Positions 52,642 to 59,984 of a stretch of 59,984 nt of DNA are shown here, one piece after another. The DNA comes from a candidate division TM6 bacterium GW2011_GWE2_42_60 (GTDB lineage Bacteria > Babelota > Babeliae > Babelales > Babelaceae): assembly GCA_000996275.1 (NCBI GenBank), contig LCEG01000002.1:1-59984 (forward strand), in the 5' to 3' direction. The stretch's first letter is position 1. Each line of letters begins with the position of its first letter. The notes under the pieces are model-generated. The model did no database searches. It was not told the DNA's origin and saw only the letters and a program-made list of their open reading frames with translations. Both the position numbers and the translations under genes were made by a program.

Positions 52642-53766
52642 TTAGATTTGCTTTTGTATCTGTCTTTGAAGCGCATTGTTTTCGAGTGCGCAGTTAATAA
52701 TGAGGCCGACCATAAAAAGGCTGCAAATTAACGAAGAGCTACCAAAGCTTACAAAGGGCAGGCCAATTCCTTTGGTTGGGGCGAGTCCTGAGGCTACAAA
52801 AATATTAATGATTGCTTGAAGGCTGATGAGAAAAACAAAACCGAGTGTTACCAGTGTTGCAAAATCGTCAGTAAATTGACGTGCGAGTTTTACCCCGGTA
52901 ATCAGGAGAAGAATATAGGCGAGAATAAGGAGTGTGACTCCTACAAAACCGGTCTCTTCAGCAATAACAGAAAAAATAAAATCAGTGTGCTGCATGGGGA
53001 GGTAAAAAAATTTTTGTTTTGAATGGGTGAGCCCGAGTCCAAAAGTACCGCCGGATCCTATAGCGACGAGTGATTGAATAATTTGAAACCCAGCGCCTTG
53101 AGGGTCGCTCCATGGGTTAAGGAAAATGAGAATGCGGCGCATTCGATATGCTTTGAAATAGACAAGAATCGTAGCGCCAAAAAGTCCGATCAAAGCGGTA
53201 ATAGAGAGTTGTTTAAGATTCCCCTGGGCTACGAAAAAGAGGGCGAGCGCTGTTGTTCCTATGGTTACTGCTTGACCAAAATCTGGCTGTTTTAAAAGTA
53301 CAAGAATTACGATACCGACGATGCTTAAAAATGGAATAAAGCCGTGGAGCAGTGATCGAAGATTAAACTGCTTTTTTTCGATATAGCGCGCAAGATACAT
53401 AATGGTGCACATTTTTAAAAGTTCGCTTGGCTGGAGCATAATGCCACCAAATGAAAGCCAGCGTCGTGAACCATTGAGCATGATCCCAATTCCGGGAAGA
53501 AGGGTTGCGTAGGTGAGCGCAAGACTGACCAGAAAAAAAAGAGGGGCGAATTTTTTGATGGCGGGAAGTGGTAAGAGTATCATGCAAAACAGTCCAATAA
53601 GACCAAGCACTAATCCAAAAAGCTGTTTTTTAATAAAATAGGCAGCATTGCCGCAACTTTCGAGTGCGTATACTGAGCTTGCTGAATAGATAAACACCAT
53701 TCCTACCATAATAAGGATAGCAACGAGGGTAAGGAAGGTGGTCAATAATCGTTTTGTGTCTTCCAT
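52642..53766 (-). CDS. ftsW: Cell-division SEDS peptidoglycan polymerase FtsW
   Basis: A 374-residue SEDS protein with about ten transmembrane helices. Conserved parts: FIYSASSVYA, LQPSELLK, KQPDFGQA and LPMQHTDFIFSVIAEETG. It polymerises glycan strands at the septum. The call of FtsW rather than RodA rests on its place right after murD, as in dcw clusters. ATG 53766 is the likely start; GTG 53775 is possible and neither has an obvious ribosome binding site. Confidence 0.88.
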   Translation of the reverse strand: MEDTKRLLTTFLTLVAILIMVGMVFIYSASSVYALESCGNAAYFIKKQLFGLVLGLIGLFCMILLPLPAIKKFAPLFFLVSLALTYATLLPGIGIMLNGSRRWLSFGGIMLQPSELLKMCTIMYLARYIEKKQFNLRSLLHGFIPFLSIVGIVILVLLKQPDFGQAVTIGTTALALFFVAQGNLKQLSITALIGLFGATILVYFKAYRMRRILIFLNPWSDPQGAGFQIIQSLVAIGSGGTFGLGLTHSKQKFFYLPMQHTDFIFSVIAEETGFVGVTLLILAYILLLITGVKLARQFTDDFATLVTLGFVFLISLQAIINIFVASGLAPTKGIGLPFVSFGSSSLICSLFMVGLIINCALENNALQRQIQKQI

Positions 53767-53799
53767 AGTCTGCACCGTAATAAAATGCAGCGTGAGTTG

Positions 53800-55194
53800 T
53801 CAATGTTTTAGAGACTTCTCTTTTTTGAGTTGCTGAACAAGCTCAACAAATCGGTCACCCCGTTCTTCATAATTTTTAAAGAGATCGAAACTTGCGCCAC
53901 CAGGGGAGAGTAAGACCGCATCTCCAGCTCGGGCTGTATGATGAGCTGCGGAAACTGCTTCTTCAAGCGTTTGGCATATTTTTGTTTTTATTCTGAGTTC
54001 TTCAGCAGCTTTTGCAAGCGCGTGAGCTTCTTTACCAAAGCAGATGAGGAGCGAAAGGGACTCTAATTCTTTAAGATAAAGCGTTCGATCAACCCCTTTG
54101 CTGACGCCACCAAGAAGGAGAATCAGTGGGCGTGGTGCAAGTGCTTTTGTTGCAGTGATCGTTGCTTGCATAATGGTTGATTTTGAGTCGTTAAAATAAG
54201 CGACTCCGTCAATGGTTGCGACCGGTTCAAGCCGATTGTGGGGGAGCGAAAGCTCTATTGATGAAAGAAGTGGTTCGATTTTAATACTAAGCAAGTGAAG
54301 TGCTGCTGCAAGAACAAGCCAATTTTCTTTAAATGAAAGCGTAGGAATCTTTTGTGCGGCCAAGAGCTGCTTCTTTATTTTCCCCGTGTGATCCGTTTCA
54401 ATACAGGATCCATTTTCGTCAAACGTAAAAATTGTATCATCGGGTTGAATTGCCGGGTTCTGCTTTTCCTTGAGTTGAGTAGTGGAAAACCAGGCGATGG
54501 GGCGGTGCGCGAGCCGTTTGTCAGCACGGATACGTGGAGCAAGCGCAAGTGGTATGAGCGCTTGCTGCCCCTCGTTTTGATGAAAAATAAGCTGTAGTTT
54601 AGCCTCAAGATACGCTTCAATCGTTTTATGCCGGTCGAGATGATTAGGATAAAGGTTGGTGATGATGGCAAGATCGGGCGCTACGAGATGTGCGTGTTCA
54701 AGTTGAAAGCTCGAGAGTTCAAGTACAGCAAAATCAGTCGTAGCTTGCTGGGAGACGAGATCGAGCATGCCGATGCCAATATTGCCGCCAGTGGCTACTT
54801 TTTTCCCTGCTGTGGCAAGGAGTGTTGAGAGGAGGTGCGTGGTGGATGTTTTACCTAAGGTCCCGGTGATGGCGATGAGAGGTTTGTGCCATGCTGTTGC
54901 AAAGAGGTCTATTTCGGGGAAAATTTTTTCAGGACAGGGGAGAGTTGCAAGGTCTATTCCGGGGCTTGGGATTACATAATCAATGGCATCAAAAAAGAGT
55001 GAGCGCTCTTCGGGGTCTTTAAAAAAAATCAGAGAAGTCGAGGGTGCAAATATTTTTTGTACGATGTCTTCGTTTTTCTGGTCGAGTAGTGCGAGCTTTT
55101 TATCAGGGGGAAGTATCGAAAGAAGATATGATGCAATTGCTTTGCCTGAGACACCAAGTCCCCAGACACCGATACGTTTTTTTATGATATCCAT
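53800..55194 (-). CDS. murD: UDP-N-acetylmuramoylalanine-D-glutamate ligase MurD
   Basis: A 464-residue Mur ligase adding D-Glu to UDP-MurNAc-L-Ala. The N-terminal Rossmann domain starts GVWGLGVSGKA. The ATP loop is ITGTLGKTSTT. TGGNIG, LELSSFQLE, NLYPNHLDRH, and HNRLEPVATIDGVAYFNDSKST in the C-terminal domain are typical. Length is normal. It leads the murD-ftsW-ldh minus-strand run and diverges from the USP operon. Confidence 0.95.
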   Translation of the reverse strand: MDIIKKRIGVWGLGVSGKAIASYLLSILPPDKKLALLDQKNEDIVQKIFAPSTSLIFFKDPEERSLFFDAIDYVIPSPGIDLATLPCPEKIFPEIDLFATAWHKPLIAITGTLGKTSTTHLLSTLLATAGKKVATGGNIGIGMLDLVSQQATTDFAVLELSSFQLEHAHLVAPDLAIITNLYPNHLDRHKTIEAYLEAKLQLIFHQNEGQQALIPLALAPRIRADKRLAHRPIAWFSTTQLKEKQNPAIQPDDTIFTFDENGSCIETDHTGKIKKQLLAAQKIPTLSFKENWLVLAAALHLLSIKIEPLLSSIELSLPHNRLEPVATIDGVAYFNDSKSTIMQATITATKALAPRPLILLLGGVSKGVDRTLYLKELESLSLLICFGKEAHALAKAAEELRIKTKICQTLEEAVSAAHHTARAGDAVLLSPGGASFDLFKNYEERGDRFVELVQQLKKEKSLKH

Positions 55195-55299
55195 TGTCTC
55201 TTATCTCCGGACAGTAGTATCTTGTGTTCAACAGTAGTAAGTGTAGCGTATTTTGGTGAGAAAAGCAGTTTAAAAAAGATTGAAGAAAGTGATGTGGCA

Positions 55300-57294
55300 A
55301 TGAAGTTAAAATCATATTCGGTTGTGTTATTTGTGCTTGTGATTGCAGGGAGCATGAGCCTGCAGAGTGTTGAAAAAACGAAGATAAAAAAGTTTTCAAA
55401 AAAAGAACCGGTGTCCAGTTTAAAGCCGCGTGCGCTTGTTAATGTTGGCAATACTTGTTACTTAAATTCACTTGTACAAAATCTCTACAATATGCCCGGG
55501 TTGGTCAACGTTTTTAGTCAAACTAATTTTCGTACAATAGCGGAGACGCGTGAACAGACAATTGCGGAGGGATGGAAAAAAGATCTGCCCAAACAAAAGT
55601 CGCTTGCAAATGCGATGCAAGCTGTTTTTATTGATTTAAAAAAAGGTGCTACAGGTGACACCACACCAGCATTGACGGGTCTTTTGAATGCTTTTGTGGG
55701 GATGGGGGTGACGACGGCAGGGGCGCAAGAAGATGTAGCAGAACCATTTTCCCTTGGATTTTTTAATAATTTTGTTACAGAAGATATTTTTAATAAGCTT
55801 TTTCAGTTTACGACTCAGACCCAGTATCGTGGGCCAAAGTCAAAAGAGCAGCTCACTAAAGAATATGCATCAACATGGATGTTTGCAACGTCTTTAGAGC
55901 GAATTTTGTCAGTACCGTATTCTCCAGAGCTTGGTGAGGCACTCTATTTTTATCGTGATGAAGAGGGAAATAGTATTACGAAAGCTCAAAAAGAAGATCG
56001 TGAGAAAAAAAAACAAGGGTATGTACAACAGGGATTTACGTCGCTACCGCTTGTTTTGGCGGTGCAATTAAAACGAGCTGTCTGGGACCCTGATTTAAAG
56101 AAGGTGAAGAAAATAAGTGAGCCTTGTATTGTGCCAGACAAGCTTACTTTGCAGACGCTCAAAAATGATGACAAAGCTGACTATCAGCTTATTGGGGCAG
56201 CCGTGCAGCTTGGCGGTGAGGCGGGTAGTGGTCACTATGTTGCCTATGTTTTGAACCAGTGGGCATTGGGAACAAAACAGGCGCCGCAATGGTTTTATTG
56301 TAGTGATGAGTATATCGAGGTTAAGTCGAAAAAAGAGGCGCTTGCAGAAATACAATCTGGGGTGCTTTTTTTCTACAAGCGTCTTTTTTTCGACAAGGGT
56401 ACTGACAAATCATGGCAAGACATAGAAAAGATTTTAAAAACCGGTACTACTTCTACACTAAAGCTTCCTGAGCCTTTAAAAACAGTAATGCCTCCGGAGA
56501 TTGTTCGGTCCGAATGTGAAAAGATTTTTGTTCAATATGGTGATGTGAAACTCTATTATCTCGATGCGTTGATGCAGAGTATGAGTAATCTGCCTGATTG
56601 GAAGAAAAGTGGAGTTGGGCTGTCTTGCGAAAAATTACCACAAACTGCTCGCCCAAGTCTGGGAAAAATAACAGAATTTTTGCCTATATTTTTGCGCACG
56701 TTTGGCGGTGAAGAGCTTTCAAAAGTAGCGGAAGCAGCGGCGGAGAGTAAGTTTTCTTTTACGGTTGATAACTACTTTTTATTTCTGAAGAATTGGACAG
56801 ATCCACAGACAATAATGGAGGCTTTGGGTGATTATTTTTCTGATAAAAAGGTGGCGGAAAAATTACCGCGTTGGTTGGTTCTAGTGTTAGAACGTTTTGG
56901 CAGATTTTCTGTAGAAGTTTCGAAAAATGTTTTTAAAGAAAAAATGGTAGTGAATACTCGTACCGTTGACCCTACGGAACATATTACGCTGTCTCCTTTT
57001 GTGACGGACGAACTAAAAAAGAATCTGCCGCAAGAAGGAGCCTGGTATACCCTTCGTGGAGCCGTTGTGTACGAATCGCACAAAGGATTTTATTCGTATA
57101 TTTTTATTCCGGGGCAAGCGATTGATAGTCCAACGATCTGCTATGAGTTGACGAGCAGCGTTCGGCAGGTCTCTGAGGGTGAAGCTTATTCAGTGACAAA
57201 GCGTGCAGGAATTTTTTATTTTTATCAACATGAGGGCTCAGAAACGGAAGGGCTTTTCACTGATTTTGTACGTGGCCTTTCGAGGATTTTTTAG
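55300..57294 (+). CDS. Exported ubiquitin-specific protease homologue 1 (USP fold, second degenerate copy)
   Basis: A 664-residue protein. I use ATG 55300, because the upstream extension begins at TTG and would place residues ahead of the signal peptide (KLKSYSVVLFVLVIAGS). A complete USP triad follows: Cys53 in NVGNTCYLNSLVQNLYNMPG, His312 in GSGHYVAYV and Asp336 in CSDEYIEV, closed by GVLFFYKR. The second half (about 400-664) repeats the USP ending (LVLVLERFGRF, GAVVYESHKGFYSY, RAGIFYFYQHEG) but has Lys-Gly-Phe-Tyr where the catalytic His should be. USP enzymes remove ubiquitin from proteins, and bacteria have no ubiquitin, so a host target is likely. It forms an operon with the next gene. 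Confidence 0.9.
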   Translation: MKLKSYSVVLFVLVIAGSMSLQSVEKTKIKKFSKKEPVSSLKPRALVNVGNTCYLNSLVQNLYNMPGLVNVFSQTNFRTIAETREQTIAEGWKKDLPKQKSLANAMQAVFIDLKKGATGDTTPALTGLLNAFVGMGVTTAGAQEDVAEPFSLGFFNNFVTEDIFNKLFQFTTQTQYRGPKSKEQLTKEYASTWMFATSLERILSVPYSPELGEALYFYRDEEGNSITKAQKEDREKKKQGYVQQGFTSLPLVLAVQLKRAVWDPDLKKVKKISEPCIVPDKLTLQTLKNDDKADYQLIGAAVQLGGEAGSGHYVAYVLNQWALGTKQAPQWFYCSDEYIEVKSKKEALAEIQSGVLFFYKRLFFDKGTDKSWQDIEKILKTGTTSTLKLPEPLKTVMPPEIVRSECEKIFVQYGDVKLYYLDALMQSMSNLPDWKKSGVGLSCEKLPQTARPSLGKITEFLPIFLRTFGGEELSKVAEAAAESKFSFTVDNYFLFLKNWTDPQTIMEALGDYFSDKKVAEKLPRWLVLVLERFGRFSVEVSKNVFKEKMVVNTRTVDPTEHITLSPFVTDELKKNLPQEGAWYTLRGAVVYESHKGFYSYIFIPGQAIDSPTICYELTSSVRQVSEGEAYSVTKRAGIFYFYQHEGSETEGLFTDFVRGLSRIF

Positions 57295-57309
57295 AAAAAA
57301 GGGTATAGT

Positions 57310-58977
57310 ATGAAAGCGAAAAAAATTCTTTTTTTGTTTGTGTTTGCGTTTGGTTTGGCAAAAGGGAGTGTTTCGTCGTTGCCGCCTGCACTCCATAATC
57401 TCGCGCTTACCTGTTACATTAATGCACTGCTTCAAAATCTCTATAATATTCCTGAATTTGTTGAGCAGGTGCAGACCGATACCTCTGAGTGGGGGCGTGC
57501 GCTCAAACTACTTTTTGATGACTTTAAAGGAAGTCAGATTCCGGCGCTCGAGGCTGTTTTTAAGAAAGTGGGACTGGAAACGGGAACACTTGCTGAACGG
57601 TATCAGAGCCTTGTGAATATACTTAAAAAAGATATATTTACGGGCGATCTTAGTAAACGCGCGATCTGGAGCGATAGGATAAAAAAACTTGCAACCCTAG
57701 ACCCGATCGACTTTGCAACGTACGAGACGCTTGATAAAGAGGTCGGGTATTTTTTGTGCAATGCATTTAAAATTTATTTGACGTATACACTCCCTGAAAA
57801 AGAAGGTGGTGGTAAGGCAACGCGGCTTATTGAAAGAAATATAACGTCTTTTACGGACGCTGAGTTTGATCAGATTACTGTGCCCAAGACGAGAAAAACT
57901 GCCGAGGCGCTTAAGGAATTCTTCCCCAAGGCGGTAAAAGCAGGAGCACATGATGAGGCGCTTGATACGTTTGTTTCGACGTTAGAGCTTGAGAGAATGG
58001 CGGGAGATTCGAGTGAACTGTTTCAGGCAATGGCGCTTGATGAGTTAGGCAGCCTTTTCCAGTTTCAGCTAGAAAAAGAGTATTGGTGTCATAAGGGATC
58101 AGTTTCAGCTCCACAATTTTATTTTGTATCGAAAAAAACAGAGTTAGCAGTTTCACTTTTTGTGTCACCAGACAAAACAAAAAAAGAAATCTTGCTTACC
58201 GAATTGTTGGCGCAGCAGTTTGGAGTTTTTACCACAATGCAGGAATTCAAGACCTATCTCGATGTTCCAGCGCTCTTAAAAGACACCAAAAAACAATACG
58301 TTATTGAATCTATTACGGAAAATCGTGACCAACGGATGCAATCTTTAAACGACGAGATTAAGAGGCTGGAGTTATTAGAAAAAACGAAAAGTATCAATAC
58401 TATTCCGTGCAAAGAAAAAACAATGCTTGATAGTATGCCGCAGGTTCTCGTGTTTACGCCAACAAGAAAGACTGAGGGGTATTTTTATACGAGGGAGGTT
58501 GATGAAAATGAGAAAGCGTGGCGCATCGAGATAAAAATAGAAAACATTGATATTAACAAGATTCCTAATGATCTAAAATATGAAGAAACTGAGCTTTTTG
58601 ATGGAATTATTACGGTTCCACTCTCCCTTGACCTGAGCCCCTATTTAAGCCTAACTGCCAAAAAAAGCGCTGAAGAAAAAAAGTATGGTTTGCTTGGTGG
58701 AGTAGTGTATTCTGGAAAATTTCATTATTATGCAATACTACGCAATTGCCGTGATGGGCTTTGGTATTTGTGTAATGATACTCCGCTGCAGATTAAAACT
58801 ATTTCTGAAGAAGAAGCACTCAAGAAGCTTTCTGGTAAACAGAAGCCTGGGTTTGCGACGATGTTGTTTTACAGAAAGCAGACTGTTATTGATGAGCTGA
58901 TTAAAAAGGCAACGCTTACAAAAACAACCGATAAGCTCTTTGCTGACTTTGCGAAAGGCCTTGAGGCGATCTTGTAG
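57310..58977 (+). CDS. Exported ubiquitin-specific protease homologue 2
   Basis: A 555-residue protein with a signal peptide (about 4-20). The Cys box reads NLALTCYINALLQNLYNIP with Cys35. The His box is SGKFHYYAIL with His472, and the acid is Asp490 (or Asn489) in LCNDTPLQ, followed by MLFYRK. The NG(N)T motif before Cys is changed to ALT, so activity may be reduced or altered. A long insert (about 100-430) separates the boxes, including a charged coiled-coil-like part. Starts 15 bases after USP homologue 1 and shares its Cys-box wording, so the two arose by duplication. Confidence 0.85.
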   Translation: MKAKKILFLFVFAFGLAKGSVSSLPPALHNLALTCYINALLQNLYNIPEFVEQVQTDTSEWGRALKLLFDDFKGSQIPALEAVFKKVGLETGTLAERYQSLVNILKKDIFTGDLSKRAIWSDRIKKLATLDPIDFATYETLDKEVGYFLCNAFKIYLTYTLPEKEGGGKATRLIERNITSFTDAEFDQITVPKTRKTAEALKEFFPKAVKAGAHDEALDTFVSTLELERMAGDSSELFQAMALDELGSLFQFQLEKEYWCHKGSVSAPQFYFVSKKTELAVSLFVSPDKTKKEILLTELLAQQFGVFTTMQEFKTYLDVPALLKDTKKQYVIESITENRDQRMQSLNDEIKRLELLEKTKSINTIPCKEKTMLDSMPQVLVFTPTRKTEGYFYTREVDENEKAWRIEIKIENIDINKIPNDLKYEETELFDGIITVPLSLDLSPYLSLTAKKSAEEKKYGLLGGVVYSGKFHYYAILRNCRDGLWYLCNDTPLQIKTISEEEALKKLSGKQKPGFATMLFYRKQTVIDELIKKATLTKTTDKLFADFAKGLEAIL

Positions 58978-59031
58978 CGCGGGTGGGCTTGGAGTAAAAG
59001 CAGTCTTTGGGTAGACTGATAAAAAAGAGAT

Positions 59032-59062
59032 GAAGAGAGCATACGAGGGTATGCGCGTCTTT
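59032..59062 (+). terminator. Probable terminator of the USP operon
   Basis: AAGA...GCATAC and GTATGC...TCTT (59039-59044 with 59049-59054) form an interrupted hairpin followed by a T-run. A smaller hairpin CAGTCT/AGACTG lies at 59001-59018. It is 32 bases before the ileS ATG. Confidence 0.6.
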
Positions 59063-59094
59063 TTTTCTTGCAGATATCAGAGAAAGGTTTTGTT

Positions 59095-59984
59095 ATGGCC
59101 GATGAACGGACTACGGGCGGCGAATCAGCTCAAGGTGGTGTTTTTAAAGAGACTCTCAATCTTCCCCGCACTGATTTCCCCCTACGCGCAGACTCAAAAA
59201 TAAATGATCCATTGATGCTTGCCCGTTGGCAAGAGGAACTCGTTGCTCAGAAGGCAATGCAGTGCAATGAAGCGGGTGAGCCCTTTATTCTTCACGATGG
59301 CCCGCCCTATGCAAATGGTCCTATTCACCTTGGCCACGCCTACAATAAAATTTTAAAGGATATTATTACCAAAGCGCGACGCATGATGGGACATCGTGTT
59401 CCTGTAGTTCCCGGATGGGACTGCCATGGTCTTCCTATTGAGCACAAAGTTTCGGGGGATAATCCAGGTCTTTCAGGAGCTGCCTTAAAAACTGCCTGTC
59501 GCGAGTATGCGGCGCATTGGGTTAATTTTCAACGTGATGAGTTTAAAAAGCTCGGCATCTTAATGGATTGGGACCATCCGTATATTACGATGGACCCACA
59601 CTACGAAGCATCGATCTTGCGCGCCTTTGCTCAGATGGTGCGGGCTGGTTTTATTGAACGTAAAAATAAAACAGTGCCCTGGTGCGCAACGTGCAAAACA
59701 ACATTGGCAACAGCCGAGATTGAATATCAAGATCGTACCGATCCATCGCTCTACGTTCTCTTCGAAGTTGAGCAAAAAGATGCTCAGCGTATTTTCCCTG
59801 CATCAAAAAATCCGCTTTTTTTAGTCATCTGGACGACAACGCCTTGGACAATCCCTCTTAATCGGGCCGTCTGGCTGAAAAATGGTGCTGCGTACCAGCG
59901 TATTACCGTTGAAGGACGGGACATGGTCGTGGCCGAGAGTCTAGCTCCTGCGTTTATTGCCCAGCTCTGTGGACGTGAATCGTG
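59095..59984 (+). CDS. ileS: Isoleucyl-tRNA synthetase, N-terminal part (runs off the window)
   Basis: The first 296 codons of a class I synthetase. The HIGH motif lies in GPPYANGPIHLGHAYNK, and VVPGWDCHGLPIEHKV, SILRAFAQMV, KTVPWCATCKTTLA and WTTTPWTIPLN (the start of the editing region) match IleRS. AGAAAGG precedes the ATG. The KMSKS motif and zinc tail are beyond the window end. Confidence 0.95.
   Translation, partial: MADERTTGGESAQGGVFKETLNLPRTDFPLRADSKINDPLMLARWQEELVAQKAMQCNEAGEPFILHDGPPYANGPIHLGHAYNKILKDIITKARRMMGHRVPVVPGWDCHGLPIEHKVSGDNPGLSGAALKTACREYAAHWVNFQRDEFKKLGILMDWDHPYITMDPHYEASILRAFAQMVRAGFIERKNKTVPWCATCKTTLATAEIEYQDRTDPSLYVLFEVEQKDAQRIFPASKNPLFLVIWTTTPWTIPLNRAVWLKNGAAYQRITVEGRDMVVAESLAPAFIAQLCGRES

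Noticed and set aside
58978-59094. T-box leader ahead of ileS
   Set aside because: No T-box sequence or specifier loop was recognised; the hairpins look like the terminator of the USP operon.

Overview
The window is bacterial chromosome (standard code, moderate GC, Shine-Dalgarno starts) with tightly packed housekeeping genes alternating with many exported proteins of unknown function. Three things point to a bacterium living in or on a eukaryotic cell: two exported ubiquitin-specific-protease (USP) homologues, a 938-residue ankyrin-repeat protein, and exported proteins with WD40-like or kinase-like features. My best guess for the lineage is Candidatus Dependentiae (TM6/Babeliae). This is an inference from gene content, since no rRNA gene is present.

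Layout. Positions 1-8377 hold a minus-strand cluster rodA-ruvB-yebC-yicC-dnaE followed by a MntA/HepT-type nucleotidyltransferase/HEPN pair. Positions 8482-14822 hold an ABC-F ATPase, two small exported proteins, tRNA-Pro(UGG), two paralogous LiaF-like membrane proteins, tRNA-His(GUG) and a tandem duplicated gene pair. Positions 15179-26944 hold uvrA, an unknown 502-residue protein, the argS-mutS operon, mnmA, pgsA and ssb. Positions 27302-38612 hold the ankyrin protein, a C39-like cysteine peptidase, dnaA, a kinase-like exported protein, pgk, a LolC/E-like permease, a lipoprotein and rpiB. Positions 38674-48464 hold exported unknowns, an FtsH-like AAA protein whose protease motif is destroyed, a membrane-anchored thioredoxin reductase-thioredoxin fusion, and a three-gene export operon (lambda-type endolysin, alpha/beta hydrolase, thioredoxin-like protein). 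Positions 48636-59984 hold pepA, an M50-like metallopeptidase, two 29-residue membrane microproteins, murD-ftsW-ldh on the minus strand, the two USP-like genes as an operon, and the 5' part of ileS.

How they work together. The housekeeping genes cover replication (dnaE, dnaA, ssb), repair (uvrA, mutS, ruvB), peptidoglycan synthesis and shape (murD, ftsW, rodA), translation (argS, ileS, mnmA, two tRNAs), phospholipid synthesis (pgsA) and a little carbon metabolism (pgk, rpiB, ldh). A large share of the remainder carries signal peptides and probably acts in the envelope or on a host.

Two sequence families cut across the genes. The first is an intergenic palindromic element (CCGCTC...GAGCGG ends). 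Its middle and inner stems differ between copies but stay self-complementary, which is strong comparative evidence for a selected hairpin. The second is a 9-base GG(T/G)AATGGA-type repeat that sits both in intergenic DNA and inside coding genes, in different reading phases.
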